From Mesodorylaimus sp. YZB2_4 (Eukaryota > Nematoda > Enoplea > Dorylaimida > Dorylaimidae): a stretch of DNA of 64,000 bases. Where the stretch lies: positions 1 through 64,000 of the forward strand of contig JASANH010000728.1 of the NCBI GenBank assembly GCA_030248295.1, in the 5' to 3' direction. The notes beneath the pieces were generated by a model, which was not told where the DNA came from, ran no database searches, and saw nothing but the letters and a program-made list of their open reading frames with translations. A program made the translations under genes and the position numbers. Shown here piece after piece: positions 43,263-54,445 of the stretch; the stretch's first letter is position 1, and every line of letters starts with the position of its first letter.

Positions 43263-46200
43263 CTATACGCTGTATTTTATGCTAAAACCCTTCCTCGAAG
43301 ATTTTGTTGCAATAAAAATATGCCCTGGGTAGTTCACTCGGTTACTGTAATGTTCTCTAATAAGCCCATAGAAGTATACGCTCTTGCCCTCTATCAGCAC
43401 AAATCGGTTGTTACAAAGGAGCTGCGCTCCTAGATTCTCTGGGCTATCGACTACGCAGATTGGCGAGTTCCTTATCCATTTATACGTCTCAAGAATCCTA
43501 GCATAAAATGCGGATAACTCAATATTAAGGCAGTGCAGCGCGAAGTTGCAGTGCAGCAGAAACTCAAAGCCCCCAACTCGATTGACCGGGTGGAATCCGA
43601 TCTATGTCCAAAGTGCCTCTGTATTCCAAATGAGCCGTTTTAGCCAAGACAGCCTAAAACTGACAACCATCACATCCGCGTCAGGGGCCTTCATCCCGCC
43701 CACGCTCAGCGGTTGAATCAATACGTCTTGCTTGACCTTAGGTGGACTACCGTCCCATAGAAAAGTCCGGATCAGCTTCCGCAGTGTTCCCATCACGTCT
43801 TCGAAGGTTGGCAGGTTCATCATCGCGTACACCAGCTGTGACCCCAAAAGTTGCTTCCACACGAGGACTTTGCCTGGCAAGGTTAAGAGGCGCTGACGCC
43901 AGTCTTCAACCGATTTTCTTAGTTTGGTCAATTTGTCCTGAAAATTCTGTATCATCATGGCCGTTGGATCGTATAAAAAAAATATACCCAATATGCGGAT
44001 CATTGTAACTAGGCGGAGCCCGGTAGGAGGGACCACTGTCATTGGTCGAGGGCCGAGGCCAAGAACCTCGGTTTTGGTACGATTGAGTTTAAGACCCGAG
44101 ACAGCTCCGAAATCGTCAATAACCTCTAGGGCCGCGTTGGCCGACGCTGTATCCGCTAATACCAAAGTCGTGTCATCCGCGAATTGGCTACATAGGTACT
44201 TGGTCCCATGAACAATGATACCTTGGACTATCGGGCATGTTTCAAGAGCCGTCGTCAGATAATCGAATGCCACAATAAATAGATATGGGCTAAGTGGGCA
44301 CCCCTGGCGGATGCCCCCACCAAGCGGAACTCGTTCTGATATAAACCCGTTGTTGATTACCTCGCTACTCACACCCTTATATAGTGTTTCCACCGCAGCA
44401 ATAAAATTTGGCCCGAAATTCTTGCGCTTCAGAGCTCGCAGCATGAACGCCCAGCTAATCGTGTCAAAAGCTTTCTCATAATCCAGAGACATGAGCAGCC
44501 CAGACACTTCGGGATCCGCGTGCAAAGTGTCTATGATGTCGAGTAAGACCCTAATATTTTCGCCTATGTACCTCCCAGCCATGAGCCCAGTCTGATTGGG
44601 GTGAATCAGAGAAGGCAAATGTTTCTTTAGGCGACTGGCTAGGGCCTTAGCGAATATTTTGTAGTCAACGTTCAAGAGCGTTATCGGTCGCCAGCTTGCA
44701 AGCTGCGCTGGGTCCTTCTTGGGTTTCGGAATCAATGTAATTACACCCTGTTTCTGCGAGACCGACATTTCATTCTTCCTAAACACCTCGTCCATCATAC
44801 TTGAAAAGGGGTCCCGTCTAAGAGGCCAGAATGCTCTGTACCACTCGACAGGGAGTCCGTCACGACCAGGCGTTTTACCACCCATCATTCCGCTCACCGC
44901 CTCAGAACATTCCAACTGTTGAAGCGGAGCTTCCAGAGACAACCTGCCGTCATTGGAAAGCTTACGAGGGTCAACAGGGCTGATGCGGTCAAACCATGAA
45001 TCCAGAAGCTCTGGGTTGGTGCCCTCCGCCTCGTAAATCTGTGAAAAATGGCTTTGAATCATAGTTAAAATCGTCATAGCGTCTGAACTCTCCTGTCCAT
45101 TGCTCAGGACGACCTTGGAGATGCACTTCCGGATTGAATTCCGTTTTTCAAGGCCCAGAAAGTATCTTGTTGGTTTCTCACCGTAGGCAAGCCACCGCAC
45201 CTTCGAGCGTAGAATGGCGCGACGGGCATCATCCTCCAATAAGGCCTCCAATTTATTCTTCATTCGAAGTAGTTCCTCACAGTCAGGTGGACTGAGTTGA
45301 TCACTCTTTGATTCAAAGGCGTCAACCCCTTTGAATAACAATAATTTCCTTCGCGTTCTAAGTGACTGCAACTGCGCACAGTACTGGATTGATTGATCCC
45401 GAACGCGCATTTTTAGATAGTCCCACTTGTCCCTCGGGTTCCATTCTCTTGTCTCGGCTAAAACGTTTTGCACACAGGCCTCCATCATCAGCTTATATTG
45501 TTCCTGCTGAATTACCATCGTATTTAGTCGCCATATGCCAGGGCCCTGGGAGCGGAAATGTGGTCCATGAATCCGAAAGGAGACTGTTTTATGGTCAGTA
45601 TGTACCGACTGGATTATCCTGGACTCGATTATTTGCCCAAACAGATCAGCTGAAGTCAGCCAGTAATCTAGACGACATTTCACATGCGGCCGTGACTGCG
45701 ACCACGTATACTGTTTGGTGAGTGGATTGAGTTCCCTCCACACATCCACCAGCGTCCAGTTAACCTGTATGTCCCTCACACAACGGGCTACTGGGCGTTT
45801 ACTCCCGTAAATCCCGCCATCTTTATCCAGGTCTGGATCAAGGGCGACGTTGAAGTCCCCACCCATTATCACGGGCAAGTTTCCTTGATTGAATAGTGTG
45901 AGCGCCGCACGAATTCTCTGAAGAAACTCTACTTGTGCTACCTGGATGGTTGGGCAATAAATATTTACAAGAACGGCTTTTAGCTCCCCCATCTGCACCT
46001 CAAGCATTAGACATCTTCCACCCCGATCCCGCCAGATCCGATGAACCGCCACATCTGCCCCCCTTCGTAGAACAATCGCAACCCCGCAAGCCGTGGACGT
46101 GCCATGGGAAAACCATATGCTATTTGAGAACCCCCATTGGTGCTGCCAAGCCTGCTCCTGCTCCGAAATACTATGCGTCTCCTGTAAAAACATTACATCA

Positions 46201-46298
46201 AATCTCCTGTATTTCAGCCATAAGAAAACTTCCTTTCGCTTAAGTTCGTTAGCTAAACCTCGAATGTTAGTAGTCGATACCAGAAAATTGTATGACAT
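43263..46298 (-). CDS. ORF2: LINE ORF2: apurinic-type endonuclease and reverse transcriptase (one nonsense codon)
   Basis: ORF2 makes the nick that primes reverse transcription and copies the LINE RNA. Residues 1-230 are an exonuclease-endonuclease-phosphatase fold with N (TTNIRG), E (FLQETH), GGDFN, RLDYW and a TDH ending. RT covers ~470-760: SWRPITLLN, SLDYEKAFD, GGIRQGCPLSP and the catalytic FADD. The frame of 898 codons ends at TAG 43602-43604 but continues in phase for another ~112 codons with well-preserved LINE C-terminal blocks (GGFEFLLHCN, YPGHIF). The TAG is therefore a point mutation and the ancestral protein had about 1011 residues. Domain content and the separate ORF1 suit the L1/Tx1 group. 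Confidence 0.9.
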
Positions 46299-47089
46299 GG
46301 CAAACAGTAATTGGTCACCATGCCTACTACCTTGTACTTGACTAATCTAGTGCCTAGATACTATTCCTGCTGAACTGGTAAGCATCAATATCTAGGCCCA
46401 TGGCTGATGAGTGACTGGCTACAGATACCCTGCTACGCTCGGGCAGAATTCACTAGTGCGGGGCCGCCGCGAGGATGCCACCAGCCGATAACTGGCGAAC
46501 TTAGTACAGTACGTGCTTTGGCCCGTCCCACGAATTCTGACCCCAAAGGGAGCTGGGGCCCTAAAGCCTGCCAAGGATAAAGCCAATCATAAATTCTGAG
46601 CCATGATACGGTACAAAAGAGTATAGTACTTAAAGGCTCCACCGAAGTGGGCCGTGATGCTAAAGCATCGATACTACTTACCAATCAAAGTACAGCCCTA
46701 CATCGGGAGTACTCAGGCCGAGGCGAAAGGGCGTTGCCTGAGGCAAACTTAGTACGGTACTTTATACATGCGCCTCGGCCCTCTCCCCCCAGGACTTGGT
46801 ACGGCTTCTTGGTTCTTTACCCCTTGTGAGTGATGAAATGCGTTCTTTCTTTTGCTCCCTCCCACCCACACGCCACGTATGACATCCTACCAAAGCACAA
46901 AAAGACCAAGGAAAAAAAAGCAGCCGGGGTGGGGGGCAACGTTGCGCACACATACCTCGCAAAGAGCACAACATGAAAACCCGTCTGTCTATCAGCCAAA
47001 CCTCTGCCGGAAACCTGTCATATTCCTACCGTCAAACAAAACCCCAGGCTCCAGCTCATGTCATTGAAAGGTGAAAAATCATGCATATG
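46299..47089. other. Spacer between LINE ORF2 and ORF1
   Basis: This 790-bp gap contains a pair of similar words 240 bp apart (AACTTAGTACAGTACG at 46499 and AACTTAGTACGGTAC at 46746), but no coding domain. Inter-ORF gaps of L1-type elements are usually far shorter, so it may hold an insertion that I cannot delimit. Confidence 0.4.
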
Positions 47090-48007
47090 CTAATTATCGT
47101 GCACATTCTTACTCTTTTTCCCTCGATCCTTTCTTCCTTTAGACTCCCATCGTCTTTTTGCCGCACGCCTCTGGGCTTCGGTCAAGTCTCGCTGCCACGA
47201 ATTTCTGTCGCGTTTGGGGCGTCCACTGTTGTATTCGGCGAGGTTCTTCACATGTTGCCAATACAGCTCTCGCGCCTCAGAGTCGACGAAATCAATCTTG
47301 ACCATTGGTCGATCAGGAGCCTTAGTGTTCGGAAAAACGGTAATCGTGCGGAAAACGAATTCCAAGGCACCAGGAACTTTCATGATTTCGGAGAGGAACT
47401 GTCTTACTGGAGGGGCCTTGAAAGACGTTTTTGGCTGGAGGTCAAACTTGTCCGCAGGGAAATTCCAAATGCAGATCGCCGATGATCGCACTTTGCGCTC
47501 CACAACTTCTCGCTGTTGATCAATCTTGGAGACCTGGTCCACTATTTTTATTGTCGCCGTCCTTTGTTCCTCTACCAACTGGTTCATCGGTTTGATGTAA
47601 GCATCGAAAAATTTCGTCAAATCACCAATGGTGACAGGGGCCGCCGGATTGGTGGTCGTTGGTGCAACGTCCATCTCGGACATGGCTGTCGTGATATTGT
47701 CGATATCCACTGGTTTCGTTGCCGAGTCCAGGAAAAACTTGGTGATGGAGGATTGTTGTTTCGTAGGAGGTGAGATACCAGTTGGTGAATTTCCAGCTTT
47801 CCGCTTGCCGGTGGGTGCCAGGGTGATATGAAATGAGAAAAGTTCCAATAATTGATGAGGACGAATAATCAGAGGAAGTTGATGTCTTGCCAATAACTTG
47901 CCAGAATACCGAGGTAGACTTTGCATAAAAGAGACGAGCGCCGCCACGTCACCAGCCAAGGAGCCACAGGTGTAGGCACTGATATCGATTGCTTGCGTAG
48001 TAGGCAT
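47090..48007 (-). CDS. ORF1: LINE ORF1: RNA-binding protein with a PCNA-interaction motif
   Basis: From the Met at 48007 the product has 305 residues. An upstream in-frame extension to 48151 runs into another repeat and is probably not part of the gene. Residues ~55-90 have a basic patch GKRKAGNSP and the sequence QSSITKFF, a perfect PIP-box (Q-x2-I-x2-F-F). A coiled-coil-like helix (QLVEEQRTATIKIVDQVSKI) follows at ~140-165. Then comes an RRM-like part with AICIWNFP and MVKIDFVDSEARELYW, and a basic C-terminal domain with DLTEAQRRAAKRRW. The last block is the usual C-terminal signature of L1/Tx1 ORF1 proteins, which coat LINE RNA. The frame is intact. Confidence 0.75.
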   Translation of the reverse strand: MPTTQAIDISAYTCGSLAGDVAALVSFMQSLPRYSGKLLARHQLPLIIRPHQLLELFSFHITLAPTGKRKAGNSPTGISPPTKQQSSITKFFLDSATKPVDIDNITTAMSEMDVAPTTTNPAAPVTIGDLTKFFDAYIKPMNQLVEEQRTATIKIVDQVSKIDQQREVVERKVRSSAICIWNFPADKFDLQPKTSFKAPPVRQFLSEIMKVPGALEFVFRTITVFPNTKAPDRPMVKIDFVDSEARELYWQHVKNLAEYNSGRPKRDRNSWQRDLTEAQRRAAKRRWESKGRKDRGKKSKNVHDN

Positions 48008-48132
48008 AGAGAGACCGCGTTTTATTGGAGGTACATGTGAGGCGTCGCAGAGAGAAAAAAGCCCGACCGACTGCTCGCCCCCCGATGCGCCACGCGGAAT
48101 GCTAGTTAGCTCACTACATACATGTATCAGGT

Positions 48133-48480
48133 CATAGAGAGCTCTGAACACCAGAACCGCTTGGCTGTGCTTGTTTTCTAGTGTGTGACTGGCAATAGAC
48201 GTGAACTAATAGATAGCCACGCTAGCCAGAACGTTTGCCTTGCATTAGTCGTGGCAATGAAAATTCAGCAGGCGCCTGGTTTACTGTATACATGCAAGAT
48301 GCTGTGGGGTTATCAAATGTTTTGACAATAGGTCTCCGGAAAACTATGCGTAAGAGAACTCACGATTATGTAAATTATGAGACAACGCTTATGAAAATTA
48401 AACGATGACACAATAAATCTGATTTCGGCGAGAAAAAAAAGAGGCGAGTGGTAAAAAGGCAAGTCAGCTGTTGTATACAA
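48133..48480 (-). repeat. Inverted-repeat family copy, internally deleted
   Basis: The copy starts with CATAGAGAGC-TCTGAACACC, the terminal block of the family (also the reverse complement of 49640-49652). It follows the right-arm sequence to about 48290, then jumps to the part matching 40430-40560. The jump is a deletion of roughly 2 kb relative to 38283-40570. The orientation is opposite to 48905-49652, so the two copies form a second palindrome with its termini outward. Confidence 0.65.
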
Positions 48481-48484
48481 TGGC

Positions 48485-48534
48485 AGCAAGAGAAGCAAAG
48501 TTGGCGTATCTCTGCCGACTTTGCTTCTCTTGCT
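48485..48534. repeat. 17-bp perfect hairpin at the centre of the second palindrome
   Basis: AGCAAGAGAAGCAAAGT and its exact reverse complement are separated by 16 bases. It lies just where the 48133-48480 copy ends. The third copy ends similarly beside the hairpin-ended foldback at 40577, suggesting that both positions attract or generate palindromes. Confidence 0.65.
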
Positions 48535-48904
48535 CAGGCATTCTGGTGCTTCCTAGTGGCTGCGAGTCGGCAAATGATCAGAGCTCAATATCATCTGCTG
48601 ACAGACGATTTCTCAGTTCTGTCACAATGACACTGACATGTAATATTAGACTAACAGAGGGCAGTAAGCACTCGAGCGGCCAGGGTCTTCCATCACAGCA
48701 ATGATCTCATGTTGAACTGTGCGCCCGCCTCCTGTACAGTACGCTCTCATCACACCAAGATTTGTCGACTCGAAACCAACAAACATCTTATCGCGTGGCT
48801 TCAAAACCCTGTGAGGACCAACTTCCACTGACTAATAAGCCTGGCCCCTTGTGGCAAAGTGGCTTGTTTTTGGAGGGCTCGAAAGAGGTCAACCTCCACA
48901 ACTT
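48535..48904. other. Centre of the second palindrome, no gene seen
   Basis: This is unmatched sequence between the two inverted copies. It has two short open frames with no domain. Confidence 0.35.
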
Positions 48905-49652
48905 TAAACCACCCACTATTGTCTCAAGCGACCAGCCGCACACGTGCATGGCAACTGTGTCACCTGCGCACATATTTTATCTTTTCAGCATTACAAGATC
49001 GCGAGCCTTAAATGGCCATGACAGTCGAAAAATAGCTATGAATCGATTCCCGCACGATCACAAGAAACCGAGCGTGTTTGTCAGAAAACGTGTTTTAAAA
49101 TGGGACACTGACATTGGGCTGTAAAGTTCTATCTGTCGATTGCACATTCGGCGTGTTAAACGGTTGACGTATTGATCACTAATCCACGGAGACCATCACT
49201 CACCGCCCGTGTGTCATTCAGAAGTTGCCCATTATAGACACTTCAGTCCCCACTAAAAACAGCGCATCTGCAATGGACACATGGCAGGAATGCGCAAGCT
49301 GCTCATAATCCATCGCTGCACCCTATACTATCTGTCTATTCATGTATCAAGTGTCCATTCTCAGTTTAGTCATGTGCAGCGTGTGCTCATACTCCCTATA
49401 GCGTCAAAATATTTGATAACCCCAGAGCATCTCGCCTGGAAGCATTTTGTACATCACTGATTCAAAGTACCATATGCTGGCATCATCGTACAGTATACCA
49501 GGCGCCCGCTGAATTTTTATTGCCTCGACTGTAATATAAGGCAAACGTTCGGGCTAGCGTGGCTATCGATTGGTTCACGTCTATTGCCAGCCACGCCCTA
49601 GAAAACAAGCACAGCCAAGCGGTTCTGGTGTTCAACGCTCTCTATGGCCTCT
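48905..49652 (+). repeat. Inverted-repeat family copy, left-arm orientation
   Basis: It matches 35370-36170 in order: CACTATTGTCTCAAGCGACCAG.., then the AGTCGAAAA-TAGCTAT block, then GAGCATCTYGCCTGGAAGC, then GGCTATCGATYGGTTCACG. It ends in CCAAGCGGTTCTGGTGTTCAACGC. A stretch at 49270-49430 has no counterpart in the other arm. The gypsy element G2 begins 21 bp beyond its end. Confidence 0.7.
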
Positions 49653-49669
49653 GATTGGCTGTTGGCTCG

Positions 49670-49673
49670 TATG
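49670..49673. other. Target-site duplication of G2 (left)
   Basis: TATG directly precedes the TGTGGGCC LTR start. The matching TATG is at 57399-57402, after ACCACA. Confidence 0.85.
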
Positions 49674-49865
49674 TGTGGGCCAGCCGTCGGTTCCTCTAGG
49701 GGTCTCACCGTCGCCAACCCCCTTCGCCCTAAGGCAGGGGCGGGGCTGGACTGCGGCCGAGCCGAGCGGACCCGTCGTCTGTCCTGGGGCTTGTTCAGTC
49801 TCGTTTTTGGACTCATCGTTGTTGGTGCGTGTGAATAAACGCTACATTCGCAAGCCCCAACCACA
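49674..49865 (+). repeat. G2 5' LTR
   Basis: It starts TGTGGGCC and ends CCAACCACA (TG..CA). AATAAA at 49836 is a likely polyadenylation signal. At 192 bp it is short for gypsy elements. It differs from the 3' LTR only at 49702. Confidence 0.95.
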
Positions 49866-49866
49866 T

Positions 49867-49884
49867 TGGTGCGTCGGCTTTCGG
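49867..49884 (+). promoter_or_regulatory. G2 primer binding site (putative)
   Basis: TGGTGCGTCGGCTTTC lies one base after the LTR. It begins with TGG, the complement of the tRNA CCA end. The tRNA species was not identified. Confidence 0.5.
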
Positions 49885-50066
49885 GAATCGACCCTCCCGG
49901 GATTGTGTACTGTTACTGCTTCCGCTTTTAAGTCCCGCGTGGCAGGCAACGTCGACCAGAACTTGCTGCTACTTCTGGTTCTGCTCGCTTAGAGATCCAC
50001 CTGCTGCTTTTTGGATCTCCGCCCGTTTCGTCGATTTTGGTTTACGCCCCATTTCGACAACTGATT

Positions 50067-52130
50067 ATGCCATTTGAGTCGCCGAATCTCAGTGGCGTGC
50101 GAGACTTGTTCTCGCGGTTCACTCGCTCTGTGGTGCTTTCGCGGTCGGGATCAGCGCCTGCTCCGATGGCAGCACCCGGTGCAGCGTTGGCCCTGGACAG
50201 GGTGGACCTGCGACGCGCTCCATCTGTGATGCCTTCGCGCCCGGGATCAGCGCCTGCTCCGATGGCAGCACCCGAGGCAGCGTTGGCTCCAGACAGGGGC
50301 GAGGCGCAGCGCCATCGAGCCGCAATGAATCCGCTTCCGCCCACTTCTGGCCTGCTGCAAATTCGTGTCCCACCTCAGGAAAATCTCCTGAACGGCACTT
50401 TTGGCCTGGAATCGCATGCTCACCGCACGCCAGCAGCGAACGTCACCCCACAGGTAGTTCCTGCGCCCTCCCCGCAACCAATTTTCTTGCCTAATCAGAA
50501 TATGCTCAGACTGAAATGGCAAGGTTTTCGCAAAATCACGGACATAGCTGCATTACGAGAGTTTTGCGCTATCCTTCGCCTGACCCTGCCTAGTGGCGCA
50601 TCCACATCGGTCGGTATGCTGCACGAATGCATTGCATCGTTCCTGTTCGAGAAATTCGCACAGATCCATGGTCGCCTGCCCTTGCAGAGGGAGCTGGACC
50701 AGACGGATATGTGTTTGTCAAATCCGCTTTCGCTGGTCCAATGGCGGGCCGAAGATCTGATGCCTCAATTTTGGGTGGCCGACCCGCCTATGCAAACCGC
50801 TTTGCCCCGGGGTGCTAGCGGCCCAAGGTATTGTTCACCGCTGCCCCATACGGACGCTCGTAAATCGCAAGAGCAGCCGCTCTTCACGCCCTTCGCCCAG
50901 ACGCAAACGTATAATCCAATGACCTATGGTCAGCCTAACACCTTTGTGCATCCCACGCCACGTCTGCACGAGCCTGTGCACGTGCAGAGTCCTTTGTCAG
51001 CAACAGACCATGCGCGCCAGGTGGCAAGACCCGATACCAAAGAAAAGAGCCCTGGTAATGGTAAATTTCGCTCGCCAGACACCAGTCGTGACGACAGCCT
51101 AAGAAAAAACAAAAAGTGCTCACCATCGGTTCGCCAGAGCGAGGTCGGGACCAACAGCAGTAGCGAGTCGTCGGATGACCCAGACGATGACCACTCGCTC
51201 GCCAGCAGCAACCGTAAACGATTACCGAAGGTGCGTCCTAATGAGATTCCCTTTTTCCGTGGGATAGACAATGAAGATTTTTTTCGCTGGCTGAACAATT
51301 TTGTGCACGTGTCCGAGACACGCGGATGGGACAAATCTGATTGTCTGATGATGTTTGCCCACCACTTACGTGACATAGCCGCCGAGCATTGGCGACAAAT
51401 GCAGGCCCCGATCAAACGGAGCTGGCGTAAGACAAAAGAAGCCATGCTGACTTGATTTGCCTCGACTACGCGCCAGGCCGAGGCTTTGGACAAGTTCGAG
51501 GACCGCATACAGAAATCGAAAGAGACTGCAAAACAATTTGCCTACGCCTTAGCCGATCTATACAGTCAGGCTAAGCCAAGAAGCTCGGAAACAGAAAAAG
51601 ATAACACTCTGGCTCGCGCATTCAAGAGGCGCTTGAGGCCAGAGATCGGCCAACCGTTAGCCCTTGTTGTGGCAGGTAATCCCAATATCACGTTTGCAGA
51701 GTTGATCAATCGGGCGGTTGACATCGAAACTGAGTTATCACGTCGTCCGCTTAGCCATGCTCCGTCAACTGTCTTCGCTAATGCAACAGTCACGACGAAG
51801 CACAATGCAAATAAAGGGTCTACCAACTCGAACGGCACAAGCAATAGGCAGCGAGCGGCCTCAGAACAGAAGGCGCCGCCGCCAAGAAGTCCTCCATCGC
51901 GTAAAACCCGCTTGCTGCCACCCGAACAGGCTGATGAAGAAATGAAGGCTTACTATGCTTCGGTCACCTGCAATTTTTGCGGCCTGCAGGGCCACATACA
52001 ACGATACTGTAGAAAGAAAGACTGCGGTACGTGTGGCCTCAGGTATGGGCATCCTCCCAATGTCCCATGCCCTCAGGTTATACAGCAAACACACGCGGCG
52101 GCTCCCAGCTCGAGCCCAGACAACTACTAA
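50067..52130 (+). CDS. gag: G2 Gag with one in-frame nonsense codon
   Basis: The first good ATG is at 50067; the frame is open from 50037. A proline/alanine-rich N-terminus holds a 96-bp tandem duplication (a GSAPAPMAAP unit starting at 50146 and 50242). A helical capsid-like part follows around 51240-51700 (EIPFFRGIDNEDFFRWLNNF, then AKQFAYALADLYSQA). A CCHC zinc knuckle, CNFCGLQGHIQRYC, is at about 51969-52010, and a second Cys-rich piece (CGTCGLRYGH) follows. A TGA at 51453-51455 splits it. Downstream, the same frame continues past TAA 52128-52130 into protease and RT, so the ancestral gag and pol were in one phase. Confidence 0.85.
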
Positions 52131-52145
52131 GTAGCACGATCCGGC

Positions 52146-53600
52146 TTGAACGCGAATGCGAGTAGCTTTCAGCCGGCGAGTATGAACGCCAATCGCACCG
52201 CATACAGTTGTGGCGTGAAAACTACGCCTCCATCTGACCACAATTCGAATCCACGTAACAAGAGCTCATTACAGCCCCTGACCCGAGCCGAAAGAAGACA
52301 AGCGGCTCGCGAAAACAAAGTCGCAAGGACAGACCGGTGTGTCTATTCGACTCGTTGGACACCCCCTCGCCAGACACCAAAAACGGTTGAGGAATCCCCT
52401 GAAATTGCCATGTCGGTAAATGGCATCCGCACCACAGCCATGGTGGACACGGGCTCCCAAATTACGCTCGTAAACGCAAAAGTGCTCAAGGCGGCCACTC
52501 CATTAGGTCATGTATGGGACACGGCAAAGTTGCAGCCGTCGGATGTTACGATCCGAGGCGCGCAAAATGGGATTGTGCCAGTGTTAGGGAAGCTCTCAGT
52601 AGTCTTCAGTCTGGAGCAGGCCGAGACAGACTGGACTGTCTACGTAGTCGAGAATGGTTTTTACGATGTAATCCTTGGCCAAGACTTCAACCGGGCTCAT
52701 GCACACCGCCTGGACGAACAGACGGATACAATCTCGTACCAACGAGGCGCCTTCAAAGGGTTGCACGTCCCTATCCTGGACCGCACGGGCAAACGTTCTC
52801 GCACCGTGCGCATTCTATACGATACAGTAGTACCTCGTCTGTCGGTGGTGCGTGCACCAGGTCGGGCCTCCCCCGATATCATAAAAGCCTTGGAATCTCC
52901 AGAGCAAGGACTTTATGTCGCCCCACTCGAAAGCTTTCTGGCTGACTCACACGTTCTGGTGGCCCACGCTTGGGTCACACCCACGAGTAACGGCGAAATG
53001 CCTTTGCAATTCATAAACGCGACGAAAGCCGATTATCATATTTATGCGGGCACTCCTGTGGCTTGTCTCAGGGATGTGCAAACGTTTCAAGTGGACGAGA
53101 GAAATCGCCCAGTCGACGCCAGCGAGCCGAATAAAGCATCACACGATTCCACCCCGACCGCGGACGTCATGGTTACGGTAACCCCTAACCCACCGGCTAT
53201 TGTAATTGCGACGCCAGACAATCGACGCACGCAACTGGCCAATGCAATTGACTTATCCAAGATCCCCGAGCGTATCCGTCCTGCGATGGAAAAATGTCTT
53301 CTAGACGATAACGCGGACATCTTTGCTTTGGACGAGTCGGAATTGCCAGGCTCGACCTTAGTCATGCATTCTATTGACACTGGCGATGCCAAGCCCGCGC
53401 GCAGTCGCATACATCGGCTGGACAATGCCCGACGGGAGGCATTAGGCGCTCAGGTCAAGAAGTTCCTGGACGTCGGCCTGATCGAACCATCTAGCAGTCC
53501 ATGGTCGACAAATGTCGTCATGGTTAGGAAAAAAACGGTAAATGGCGTTTCTGCTGCGACTTCCGGTACCTTAATGCGCTTACAGTACGCGATCAATGGC
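52146..53600 (+). CDS. pol: G2 Pol part 1: protease and start of RT
   Basis: This is the same phase as gag, 15 bases after the gag TAA. The aspartic protease active site TAMVDTGSQITLV is at about 52437. Near its end the frame gives DNARREALGAQ and PWSTNVVMVRKK, the start of RT. An A run of seven at 53528-53534 then shifts the frame. One more A would keep RT in phase with the 53603 frame. The single-stop separation from gag could be mutation or a readthrough arrangement; the A run could be a sequencing slip. Confidence 0.8.
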
Positions 53601-53602
53601 CC

Positions 53603-54445
53603 TTGCCGAACATTCAAGAGCTATTAGATGCCTTGGGTGGAGCCTCTATCTTCTCAACGCTCGACCTGTTTAGCGGGTTCTACCAAATCGCTCTTGACCC
53701 TAGCACAGCCGAAAAGACCGCTTTTGTATGTCCGAAGGGTCTCTATCAGTGGCGCCGATTGCCAATGGGACTCGTGAATTCACCCGCCACGCTCGAGCGA
53801 ACCATGGAACTGGCGCTCACGGGCCTTAGTTGGGAGTGTTGCCTATCATATATGGACGATATCATAGTCTATAGCCAGACTGCAGAGCAGCACGTCACTG
53901 ACCTGAATCGAGTATTTGACCGACTTCGACAGGCTAGCTTTCGCATACAGCCGTCGAAATGCAACTTTGCCCAGCCATCGGTGGACTTCTTAGGCCACGT
54001 CGGAGTGGCTGTCCAACCTGGAAAAGTTGCCGCGGTCAGGGAGTTCCCAGCTCCTACCAATCTGACAGAATTACGCACTTTCATGGGCCTGATCAACTAC
54101 TACCGTAAATATGTGCCCAACATGGCTGGTCGAGTCGATAATCTACGCCGATTGACTAAGAAAAACGTCCCTTTCGAATGGACTGCAGTCCATCAGGCAG
54201 AGCTGGAGGACATGAAACTTGCTATGACTACTGCACCCATCCTCCGCTATCCAAACCGTAACAAGCAATGGGTCATGTATGTCGATGCCTCCGCTCATTC
54301 TATGGGAGCCGTCTTGGAGCAGACAGACGATGCCTTAAAGCCGAATGATGGAGAGCATTACGTTATTGCCTATGCCTCATCCCCATTGCCGAGCAGCCCC
54401 AGGAGCATGAGCGCCACAGAACGGGAAGCTACTGCGCTGCTGTGA
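53603..54445 (+). CDS. pol: G2 Pol part 2: RT and start of RNase H
   Basis: The RT core has FSTLDLFSGFYQIAL and the catalytic YMDDIIVYS at about 53850. The RNase H start YVDASAHSMGAVLEQ is at about 54280. The frame ends in TGA 54443-54445 at a position where related elements have a hydrophobic or tryptophan residue before A-I-R-H-F-R-H-Y-L. TGG to TGA is the likely change. The downstream frame (54470 on) continues in phase. Confidence 0.85.
   Translation: MPNIQELLDALGGASIFSTLDLFSGFYQIALDPSTAEKTAFVCPKGLYQWRRLPMGLVNSPATLERTMELALTGLSWECCLSYMDDIIVYSQTAEQHVTDLNRVFDRLRQASFRIQPSKCNFAQPSVDFLGHVGVAVQPGKVAAVREFPAPTNLTELRTFMGLINYYRKYVPNMAGRVDNLRRLTKKNVPFEWTAVHQAELEDMKLAMTTAPILRYPNRNKQWVMYVDASAHSMGAVLEQTDDALKPNDGEHYVIAYASSPLPSSPRSMSATEREATALL

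Larger units (their letters stand above)
43048..48007 (-). mobile_element. L1/Tx1-like LINE, near full length
   Basis: ORF1 (48007-47090) and ORF2 (46298-43263) lie on the minus strand in the usual order, followed by about 215 bp of 3' UTR. The 3' boundary is where similarity to the copy at 11526 ends, at GGATTTCGATTCCTTTTT. No poly-A tail is present. The 790-bp gap between the ORFs is unusually long. One TAG interrupts ORF2. The 5' end is unclear because the ORF1 start lies about 125 bp from the inverted-repeat copy at 48133. Confidence 0.85.
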
